This document shows positions 8,701 to 14,859 of a stretch of DNA of 17,720 bases, piece by piece. Numbering within the stretch: position 1 is the stretch's first letter; each line of letters begins with the position of its first letter. This DNA is from CADCTM01 sp049671305. Lineage in GTDB: Bacteria; Cyanobacteriota; Cyanobacteriia; Cyanobacteriales; Coleofasciculaceae. Under the pieces are notes generated by a model. That model ran no database searches. It worked only from the letters and a program-made list of their open reading frames with translations, and was not told where the DNA came from. Both the position numbers and the translations under genes were made by a program. The stretch lies in NCBI GenBank assembly GCA_049671305.1, contig JBATUR010000014.1, positions 1-17,720 of the forward strand. Direction: 5' to 3'.

Positions 8701-11280
8701 TAAAATAGCTAACTGTGCTTTTATATGCACTAATTCATATAGCGTCGAGTTGTCGTATGCCTGTTGTAATTGAGCTATTGTTTCACCTTTCTGATGAAAA
8801 AGCTCAATTTGACGTAGTAACCTCAAAAGTTGTTTGATTGTTTCAATCTCTGTATCAAAGCGAAGACCAAGATAAGTCAAAACTAACTGCTGAACCAGCT
8901 TTCTCCTAATACTGCTATTAACCTCAACTTCCGCCAAAACCTGACCAGCAAACAACAAATCCTTCAATCTTAAGTCCGACTGACTACCTACAGTTGTTGA
9001 CTCATCTGGCAAAGCTGACCAAATTAAAATTGCATCCTGCGATGAGCCATTTTTGACTTTAATCTCACCGCCTTGAATTGTTGGTTGATAAACCTCAAGA
9101 TTGCTGAAAAACTTATTTATTAACTTGTCAATTTTTGTACTACAATGAACGCTGTAATAACCAAATGCTAATAAAATCGTCTCATTCCAGCGTGGCTCAT
9201 GGAGATGTGAGTGAATGATTTCCAGAATATCACTTTGGTCATTTTCAGCAATGTAACGTGCCGCAAAATACTCCTCAAATGTCAAATGCATAAAACCATA
9301 AACCCCAGGCTCACGCTCCACAAATAAACCCGTCGTTTCCCGCACTTTCCGCAAAAATTCCACTACCCCCTGCCGCACCAAATCTGAATCAGGTTCAGCA
9401 TCATTTGCTTGCGCCAATTGTGCCGCTAAATTCTCCTCCACTTCTGCTTGAGTCACCAAACCTGAAGGCTTCTCTTCATGCATCCAGTAAGCCAACGGTG
9501 TTAAAAGTTTCGTCACCTCATTTTTCTTCAGTATTACTTTTCGAGCATCGGGCAAATCTTTAGCCAGTTGCCAATCTTCAATTAAAGTATCAGCAGCCAA
9601 CTCATAGAGTTTCACCCTCTGACTTGGCAATCGCGAACCATTGCGGTGAATCAACGCCAAAATTGTTAAAAGTAGCGGGTTTGCCGTCAGGCGCTGCACA
9701 CCCTCATTAGCCTGAATCGCCTCTAAAATCGCCTGTGCCTCTGCATCTCCTTTCCTTTGGCATTGCTCCTCACTAGCATCTGGTTGCTGTGCCCGTTCAA
9801 TCGCCCGACACCACCGATGGAGGAACTGCTCCGCCTGCTCATACCCCATGTCCTCAATAGTAAACTCAGCAAAGCGACCACTCAGCTTCACATCCTGGTA
9901 TCCCGCAATGCGGCTAGTAATCACAAATTTGTTACTAGAAAACTCCTCCACAAACTGATTAATTTGTTCCACAATTTGTCGGCGGCTTTCCTGGTCAAAT
10001 ACCTCATCCAGCCCATCCAACAGCATCAAGCAATTTCCGTGGCGCATCTGTTCTAGCAGCAGTTGGATAATATTTGTTCCCACATTACTCAAGCTCCCTC
10101 CTTGTAGGAGGGAGGCTGGGGAACAAGTCTCCTCAGTCTCAAAATAAGCCTCCCACTGCCGATAAAACTGCCGCAGATATTCCAGCAAACTCAAATCAGG
10201 TTGCTTACGCAGTCGCTCCGCATAATCAGCAATGCGAAACAAAATCGGCAACAGAGACTTACCCAATTCCTCTTGCGCTGCCCCACCAAAAACGATTTCC
10301 TTACTGTCACGTTTTGCCGTAGCAAAATGCAGTGCCAAATACTTTAATAAGGTAGTCTTTCCCGCCCCAGGAGCGCCCAAAATCACGCTGTACTGGCTCT
10401 CTCGCACCGCTTGGGCTAAATCAACCTTTTTTGTAACGGTTTTAGTCCTAGTGACATCCGAGAGAAAATCTGGCAGCATCGGCTCAAAATCATCCAGCAG
10501 CTCAAAGTCATCATGTGCAGAACTACTTCGCCGACTGCTGCCATGCTGCGAAGTCACAGCCTCAAATTCCCCTAGACTTCGATGAGATATTTCCGTAACT
10601 TGCTGTTGCTTTTCTGCTTGCAAAGAGACATAAATCTGATCCAAAAAAATATCTACCTGGCGCTGCACCTGCATTACACCAGTAATTTTTAGATAAGAAT
10701 TCTCGGCAATTAGCCACTGCAAATAAGGATAAAACAGCGAATTAAAAACTGGGCGTGCCTCAAACTTAAGCATCTTTCCCCGCCAATCCCAAAAGTCAGG
10801 CGCACGGTGACGAAACTCGTCTAAAAATTCAGCTTTATTCAGCCAAAAAATCAATACTAATTCATGCCCAAATATCGACTCTCTGCCCAAATTCAACTGC
10901 TTCATTTCACGCACTAAGCGAGGTGTTGGCAGTTGGTCAAGTCCAAACGCCATAACTACTTTGCGCCCTTCATCTTCTCTAGCTTCCTTTTCTAAGGAGG
11001 GTTGGAAGGCTCCAACACTATTAACCTCATCTAGACTGTAGAGAAAATTATGCAGCGAGTTATCACTATAGAAAAAGTTTTGAAACTGAAAATTCTCCTC
11101 ACTAGCTGATAAAAGAAACTTGAGCTGTTCTACTACTGGATGATTCGGTCCACTCTCCAGTGCAACGGCAAAAATTGTAGTCGTACCACTAGATAATTCC
11201 AGGATACTGACTAATTTATTTAGTTCTGCTTGGTCAGCTTCGCTCAGAGAATGAGAGAATTCGTTTGGCAAAGTTTGCAT
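5746..11280 (-). CDS. NACHT-domain STAND NTPase with long TPR array
   Basis: Large cytosolic protein of 1844 residues. Domains in order: an N-terminal domain (about 1-215) with VVMAFGLDQL near 108-117, a VLIFWLN strand and the APDFWDWRG motif near 160-168; a low-complexity linker (about 225-285); a NACHT NTPase with Walker A GAPGAGKTT (302-310), Walker B LMLLDGLDEVFD (418-429), sensor-like FVITSR (452-457), ANPLLLTILALIHR (533-546) and MHLTFEEYFAARY (664-676) of the winged-helix region; a helical region of about 370 residues; then TPRs, including 15 tandem 40-residue WGKY units, and a divergent helical C-terminus. NACHT proteins of this type act as ATP-driven switches that open when the repeat domain binds a trigger. 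The effector activity is not evident: no nuclease, TIR, protease or transmembrane signature was recognised. It lies 41 bp after the AAA ATPase gene on the same strand. Two short stretches, about 90-100 and 387-396, appear to be coded by palindromic repeats. Confidence 0.93.
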   Translation of the reverse strand: MQTLPNEFSHSLSEADQAELNKLVSILELSSGTTTIFAVALESGPNHPVVEQLKFLLSASEENFQFQNFFYSDNSLHNFLYSLDEVNSVGAFQPSLEKEAREDEGRKVVMAFGLDQLPTPRLVREMKQLNLGRESIFGHELVLIFWLNKAEFLDEFRHRAPDFWDWRGKMLKFEARPVFNSLFYPYLQWLIAENSYLKITGVMQVQRQVDIFLDQIYVSLQAEKQQQVTEISHRSLGEFEAVTSQHGSSRRSSSAHDDFELLDDFEPMLPDFLSDVTRTKTVTKKVDLAQAVRESQYSVILGAPGAGKTTLLKYLALHFATAKRDSKEIVFGGAAQEELGKSLLPILFRIADYAERLRKQPDLSLLEYLRQFYRQWEAYFETEETCSPASLLQGGSLSNVGTNIIQLLLEQMRHGNCLMLLDGLDEVFDQESRRQIVEQINQFVEEFSSNKFVITSRIAGYQDVKLSGRFAEFTIEDMGYEQAEQFLHRWCRAIERAQQPDASEEQCQRKGDAEAQAILEAIQANEGVQRLTANPLLLTILALIHRNGSRLPSQRVKLYELAADTLIEDWQLAKDLPDARKVILKKNEVTKLLTPLAYWMHEEKPSGLVTQAEVEENLAAQLAQANDAEPDSDLVRQGVVEFLRKVRETTGLFVEREPGVYGFMHLTFEEYFAARYIAENDQSDILEIIHSHLHEPRWNETILLAFGYYSVHCSTKIDKLINKFFSNLEVYQPTIQGGEIKVKNGSSQDAILIWSALPDESTTVGSQSDLRLKDLLFAGQVLAEVEVNSSIRRKLVQQLVLTYLGLRFDTEIETIKQLLRLLRQIELFHQKGETIAQLQQAYDNSTLYELVHIKAQLAILYIVCGEPGIELVSYVSNLVNNLNPFLFGCIRLFFQAFGEDMRFALQTTLHSQNFEGLSKSALSLLTALSYIRKDYHHKAITLLEELDNQLNPYIKWTFAAYHSDRNEYDKAINFYQQAFDEFSKTTLSKELLIFLLDWGSCYASIKKYEQSIECCHQALALVQEPNTDLSYSVESVTKVIAFGLIGGSYQEWGKYEQAIQFYQKIFQLCQNLNWDETIVVGLWHQFADCYRDWGKYDQGVECELKDLAICQQLDDKPNIANAYYYLGHIYRDWGKYEQAIECQQQCLTIRQTLDDQSAIASAYYQLGRIYQAWGKYEQALSYYQQSRELYQQLGKEKDIANQWYNLADCYRDWGKYEQAIECQEQCLMIRQTLDDQSAIASAYYQLGRIYQAWGKYEQAIECQQQCLTIRQTIDDQSAIAVTYHQLGYIYQAWGKYEQALSYYQQSRELYQQLGKEKDIANQWYWLAICYRDWGKYEQAIECEFKDLAIRQQLEDQPNIADAYYQLGYIYQAWGKYEQALSYYQQSRQIYEQLGKEKNVANLWYWLADCYRNWGKYQQAIECQQQCLTIRQTLDDQSSIAANYSLLGHIYQAWGKYEQAINYHQQSRELYQQLGKDKNVANQWYWLADCYSDWGKYEQAIECEFKDLAVRQQLEDQRNIADAYYQLGYIYQAWGKYEQAIDYHQQSRELYQQLGKEKNVANLWYWLADCYRIWGKYDQAINCQEKRLTLCQQLDDQLQIANVYYELGRIYQAWGKYEQALSYYQQSQNFYQQLGKDENIARNYRRIAHNQSLLAKDNLDKSRVLDLLTQAEQNLHQAIQLNTAGDYKNNLAYDYIELGLLWSEHIHILPTNDPSLPEKITQFEEYYNIGFTYLTELGKIVSRANKALDIARLYLENNVLENLERAESLAKKSLQIYQEYNRRKLEASARKLLGEIYIKHVQHNQLNAEETATQFLTESLKIYRELDVSEKAVEVEQLLHLNAPN
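6325..8127 (-). repeat. Tandem TPR-coding repeats, 120-bp unit, 240-bp alternation
   Basis: Fifteen consecutive units begin with the codons for WGKY; from the second unit on they are spaced exactly 120 bp (40 residues), the first being 123 bp. The units fall into two alternating types, one with AWGKYEQALSYYQQ and one with DWGKYEQAIECEFKD or ...CQQQ, giving a 240-bp super-period that is broken once near 7391-7631. DNA identity is high: about 7310-7417 equals 7670-7777 without a mismatch that I can see, and about 7521-7581 equals 7761-7821. Forty residues per unit is the length of kinesin-light-chain-type TPR_12 repeats rather than canonical 34-residue TPRs. Confidence 0.9.
10094..10114. repeat. 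Palindromic repeat in frame within the NACHT gene
   Basis: CTCCCTCC (10094-10101), spacer TTGTA, GGAGGGAG (10107-10114): a perfect 8-bp inverted repeat, followed by GCTGGGGA. On the coding strand this reads as residues SPASLLQGGS (387-396), between two helices of the NACHT domain. The DNA phrase resembles a dispersed palindromic element of filamentous cyanobacteria, here translated in frame. Confidence 0.6.
10981..11016. repeat. Second repeat-like element in frame within the NACHT gene
   Basis: Two small inverted repeats sit side by side: TCCTT-TTCT-AAGGA (10985-10998) and GTTGG-AAGGCT-CCAAC (11001-11016). On the coding strand they give residues GAFQPSLEKEA (about 90-100). The coding phrase reading GTTGGAGCCTTCCAACCC resembles a repeat I have seen in other cyanobacterial sequences, often giving 'GAFQPSL' peptides. 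The arms are less perfect than those of the element at 10094, so this copy may be older. Confidence 0.45.
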
Positions 11281-11321
11281 TTGTGACTCAGATATTTAAT
11301 TGGACTTCTAAAACATGACTA

Positions 11322-12629
11322 TTAAGGTTGGGTCGGATTAGTTGCTTGCCAGCGTTTCAATTCTTCAATAAGAATTGGATTTACATCAAACCAGGAAGTA
11401 TGACTGGCATCGTAATAACCTAAAATAAGCTTGTTTTTCAAAAGCTCATCACAAATAACAAATTCACCTTTATTAGGTTGGCTATGAGTCTTAGTCGTTA
11501 GACGACCTGTACGATGAATCTCAACCATTTCTGGGAAATGGTAATCACTTAAATTATATGCCCTACCTTCTTCTTGTATAGCTTCTTGTGCAACAGCTAA
11601 ATCTACGTGGAGCAAGTTGTTTCTCAAAGCAATACTACAGGAAGTACGAGCAAGTCGTACTAAGTCTCTGATCACGCCACCACTCTTTTCACAAATTAGT
11701 TCTAGTGCCTCTGGACTAAAGAGATTTTTGGAACTATGACCTAATTTTGCCAAACGCTTGTTAATAACACTGATTAGAATATCTCGACCAACTCGATTAG
11801 GATTTGCCGTAGGACAAAAATTCTGATCACATTCAAAAACTGGAGGATTCGTTAAATCTAAGCAGTTTTGAAATCTTTCCTTTGGTTGACGAAAGCTTGG
11901 TGAATATCGCAAAGAAATTGGAATAGAATACACGATATGGCAGTCTAACTCAGTCAAGAGAGAACTAGAAAACATCTCTAAAGCGTCTTTTTCTTCATGT
12001 CGGTCAAGACCATCTACAAGTACCAGTAGCTTTTGTTTTCTATCTTTTTCTGCTGCTTTGATGATATCGTTAACTCTAGTAATAATTTCGCTTAAAACTG
12101 GGCGAACATTCAAATTTCTAGTCATTTCTCTGGTTAGCCCTAACTTGAGAGTCATGCCCATTTTTTTCAGAACTTCGGGAAGTTCAAGTCCATCAACTTC
12201 GTCTTTTTTATCCTGATAAATGACAGTTTTTAGACTGTTTTCTAAAGCTTTAAGTAAGCGTTCATCCTTTCTTGACCACCAACCAGGTTGAATTGCTTGA
12301 CGACAAATTTCTTGACCGATAAGTACCACAACTTCTGCATAGCCTATATTGTAGCGCTCAAGAGCTGTTTCAGTATCAATCCAAATAACAGTATATTGAT
12401 TATCTAACTGTTCTTTGAGTTGTCGAAGTTCTGTCGTTTTACCACTACCAATATGACCGGCTAGCAAGAACTTAGCTGGATCATCCTCCATTTCTAGAGT
12501 AGTGATTAAAGCCTTTACAGGACTATCAGTGCGCTGAACATAGAAATTATTGAGTTCTTCAGAAGTAGTAAGGGGTTCCTCTGGCTTAAAAAGCTGATAG
12601 ACGGGCTTCCAAAAACTAGTGTTGCTCAT
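11322..12629 (-). CDS. AAA/STAND ATPase, Orc/Cdc6-like, paired with NACHT-TPR
   Basis: Cytosolic P-loop ATPase of 435 residues. It opens with FWKPVYQLFKPEEPLT, followed by Walker A GHIGSGKTT (58-66), Walker B LLVLVDGLDR (201-210, D206) and a sensor-2-like SGGVIRDLVRLAR (316-328). The C-terminal part (about 390-425, ICDELLKNKLILGYY...FDVNPIL) looks like a winged helix, as in Orc1/Cdc6 and related STAND ATPases, which would suit DNA or partner binding. No membrane segment, nuclease or other effector is seen. It is the first gene of a probable unit with the NACHT-TPR gene (41-bp gap). In my memory a protein with this N-terminus next to a protein with an 'APDFW-WR' domain is a recurring pair in cyanobacteria and Chloroflexi, so the two probably act together; that is not shown here. 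Start is the ATG of MSNTSFW; no clear Shine-Dalgarno. Confidence 0.92.
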   Translation of the reverse strand: MSNTSFWKPVYQLFKPEEPLTTSEELNNFYVQRTDSPVKALITTLEMEDDPAKFLLAGHIGSGKTTELRQLKEQLDNQYTVIWIDTETALERYNIGYAEVVVLIGQEICRQAIQPGWWSRKDERLLKALENSLKTVIYQDKKDEVDGLELPEVLKKMGMTLKLGLTREMTRNLNVRPVLSEIITRVNDIIKAAEKDRKQKLLVLVDGLDRHEEKDALEMFSSSLLTELDCHIVYSIPISLRYSPSFRQPKERFQNCLDLTNPPVFECDQNFCPTANPNRVGRDILISVINKRLAKLGHSSKNLFSPEALELICEKSGGVIRDLVRLARTSCSIALRNNLLHVDLAVAQEAIQEEGRAYNLSDYHFPEMVEIHRTGRLTTKTHSQPNKGEFVICDELLKNKLILGYYDASHTSWFDVNPILIEELKRWQATNPTQP

Positions 12630-12799
12630 TGTAATGATTTTTGAGGTTCAAGTAATGTTTCAGAGCGCACCGACTTGAGTCAGTATAACTCATTATTTTA
12701 TACACCCAGACTTTTTTATATGTGACTAAGTTAAATGTAAACCTTTCTAAAAGCTTATAACTATACACTCTTACAGTGTTACGACTATCTGGATTGGGT

Positions 12800-12830
12800 G
12801 ATCCCCGACTTCTTAAAAAAGTCGGGGATC
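12800..12830. repeat. Perfect 12-bp palindromic repeat between genes
   Basis: GATCCCCGACTT (12800-12811) and AAGTCGGGGATC (12819-12830) are exact reverse complements with a 7-base loop. This 'ATCCCCGACTT' hairpin is a familiar dispersed element of cyanobacterial intergenic DNA. It lies 40 bp past the stop of the deaminase-like gene and may terminate that transcript, though no T run follows on the minus strand. The rest of the 240-bp gap is AT-rich and would hold the promoter of the AAA/NACHT unit; a TGAGT-7-ACTCA inverted repeat is at 12676-12692. Confidence 0.7.
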
Positions 12831-12869
12831 TCAGGCGCTAACTCCTTTTTTTTCCTAATATCCTTCTAA

Positions 12870-13913
12870 CTAACTCTTACCCGCCAAAACATTTGACTCG
12901 TCACTTTGCAACAAACCCGTCAACAAAGAAGCCGGACGTTGACCATAGGGCCAAGCAAAGGCATGACGAAAGGCGGCATCTTGACAAGCTTTTAATTGCT
13001 CAAAACTAATCACATCCTGCGTCAACAAATTCTCGTATTCAAAGGGCAGACGTACATTATGTAAACCCGCATTATCTGTACAAATAGCAATATCTACACC
13101 AGCCTCAAAACAGCGGTCAAAAACTACTTTTAGTTGCCGAATATCCTCTAAAGTACCTGTTTGCAAATAAGTTGTCGGACAAACTTCTAAACATTGCTTA
13201 AGTTTTGCCACTTCCGGTAATAACTCAGGATACCTTAAAGGAATCTGAATGCCATGTCCAATTCTCATTAAATAAGGCAGTAATTCTGGATAACAACCAC
13301 TTGTAGTTTCATACAAATGTCCAGTAGTTTTTACACCCAAAGAACGGGCATATTTATACAAGCCAATAAATTCAGCCAAACGCTCAGAAATACAAGCATC
13401 TCCTCCTGCCAGATCTATTGCACAAACATACTGTTGATGTGATGCTGCCAAATCAACAATTGCCTTATTTACTTCATAAGGTAGCCGTGAGTGCATACAA
13501 AGAATTTGACTAGTAATAATCGGATATTCATCAACCCGACTTGCTGAACCCACAATCTCCACAATTTGTGTCATCAGCTCAATTCTTTCTGATTGACTTA
13601 AGTCTTCAGGAGTTCGTAAAAATGGGGTATAGCGTAACTCTAAATATGCCAAATTTTCAAAAATATAAGCACCACGAATTAAGCGATAAATGAAATAAGG
13701 TAAAGTTTCGGCAGTTTGGACACTTTCTACTAAGGTATGCAATTCTAAATACTCATCAAGAGTATTTCTTGGTCGCGTATAAAAATCTTCAAACTCAGGA
13801 TATTCAGGAAAACGTTGCGATAAATCGGGATTTTGGCGTTGGAAATAACGCCAGAGAATTCGAGGTACAACCGAACCACCAAGATGACGATGTAAATCAG
13901 CGTATAAAGTCAC
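12870..13913 (-). CDS. Adenosine-deaminase-like metal amidohydrolase
   Basis: Enzyme of 347 residues of the adenosine/AMP deaminase branch of the amidohydrolase superfamily; it should hydrolyse an amino group from a purine-like substrate using one zinc ion. Expected catalytic residues are present: HxH at H8/H10, H199 with the proton-shuttling E202 (HLYE, usually HAGE), H220 in RIGHG, and D280 as metal ligand in CTDNAG. The Asp that usually follows D280 and contacts the purine ring is N281, and the usual CPxSN motif is CPTTYL (245-250), so the substrate may not be adenosine. Start is a GTG that overlaps the stop of the upstream acetyltransferase by 4 bases (GTGA); GAGAGG lies 5 bases before it, a good Shine-Dalgarno, so the two genes are translationally coupled. 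An adenosine deaminase label is reasonable only at family level. Confidence 0.9.
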   Translation of the reverse strand: MTLYADLHRHLGGSVVPRILWRYFQRQNPDLSQRFPEYPEFEDFYTRPRNTLDEYLELHTLVESVQTAETLPYFIYRLIRGAYIFENLAYLELRYTPFLRTPEDLSQSERIELMTQIVEIVGSASRVDEYPIITSQILCMHSRLPYEVNKAIVDLAASHQQYVCAIDLAGGDACISERLAEFIGLYKYARSLGVKTTGHLYETTSGCYPELLPYLMRIGHGIQIPLRYPELLPEVAKLKQCLEVCPTTYLQTGTLEDIRQLKVVFDRCFEAGVDIAICTDNAGLHNVRLPFEYENLLTQDVISFEQLKACQDAAFRHAFAWPYGQRPASLLTGLLQSDESNVLAGKS

Positions 13914-14743
13914 AAAAACCTCTCTGAAAGTGTTTTGGAATTAATTACAATGGCGTCAATGTAGTTCAGTCGAGAATCTACACAACGAAAACCGATAGAC
14001 TCATAGGTAGATTTGGCGATCGCATTTCCCGCCGCTAGCCAAACCAAATCTCCCCCTGTCTCAAAATGGTCTTTAATCAAAAAGCTACACAAACTCTTTG
14101 CCACACCCAAGCGGCGATGTTCTGGTAAAGTGGCAACACCAGCAAGTTCACAAACTCCCATCATTGGCATAGTCGCGCCGACTCCTGCCGGAATACCATT
14201 AAAATAAGCTAAAGCGCAACGGCTTGCACCGCTTTGGATGTCTTGGCACAACTCAATGATTTCTTGTGCTGTTGGCATCTCATCTGTTATTCCATAGAAA
14301 CTGCGATTACGCACCTCTAAATAGCTGCATAAGACTTCTGGATCATCCACCGTCAAAAGCTGTACCTCTACACCAGCCGCCTGATAAGGTTGAAAATCAG
14401 CCTCAGTACAAATCAGCATTGGATGCCTAGCTTCCAAATTTAGCCCCGCTTGTTCTAAAATATTTGGCAGTTTGGGACAAAGAGATTCCATAAATTCAAA
14501 ACGTAAAGTGCGATCGCTTTCCTCAAAAACCGATCGCAGTTCCATAATTACCTCAGCAACCTGCAATGAGGTTCCCAACGGCTCCACAGGCACAGCATAA
14601 TTTAGCCAAGTAAACTCATTAACTGGGTCAATTAACGCCCAAAATGAGCCAACAGCAATTACATTACGATTTTTTGCCGCAAGCTTGCGACTGGCAAGCT
14701 CAATTCGAGCTAAAAGCTGGTCTAACGATTCCTCCACCCACAC
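13910..14743 (-). CDS. GNAT family N-acetyltransferase
   Basis: Protein of 277 residues. The C-terminal half (about 125-265) is a GNAT domain that would transfer an acyl group from acyl-CoA: ELAGVATLPEHRRLGVAKSL (199-218) is motif A with the acetyl-CoA pyrophosphate-binding R-x-x-G-x-A pattern (R210-A215), and the AKSTYESIGF at 243-252 is the typical late helix-strand motif. The N-terminal 120 residues are a separate region with FWALIDPVNEFTWLNYAVP that I cannot assign; it may be a degenerate second GNAT half. The substrate is unknown; coupling to the deaminase-like gene by a 4-base overlap suggests a shared pathway. The start is the GTG at 14743, since an in-frame TAG lies two codons upstream; a second GTG two codons later is an alternative. 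The gene is divergent from purA. Confidence 0.88.
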   Translation of the reverse strand: MWVEESLDQLLARIELASRKLAAKNRNVIAVGSFWALIDPVNEFTWLNYAVPVEPLGTSLQVAEVIMELRSVFEESDRTLRFEFMESLCPKLPNILEQAGLNLEARHPMLICTEADFQPYQAAGVEVQLLTVDDPEVLCSYLEVRNRSFYGITDEMPTAQEIIELCQDIQSGASRCALAYFNGIPAGVGATMPMMGVCELAGVATLPEHRRLGVAKSLCSFLIKDHFETGGDLVWLAAGNAIAKSTYESIGFRCVDSRLNYIDAIVINSKTLSERFL

Positions 14744-14859
14744 ATCCTATGCTTAAGAAACAGGATGCACAGCTCTTCCTTGATAATTTCCAAGTTGACA
14801 CTTATGACACCCCATGTTAATAATTGTAGGTTGTGAAAATATAGTATTTTAACAAAACC

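Noticed and set aside
9757..10585. Several plus-strand open frames of 82-117 residues opposite the NACHT domain
   Set aside because: They lie antisense to well-conserved NACHT motifs and show no recognisable protein features.
12715..12741. Minus-strand promoter candidate for the AAA gene: TTTACA at 12736-12741 and TATAAA at 12715-12720
   Set aside because: The spacer is only 15 bp and the region is AT-rich enough for such matches to occur by chance.
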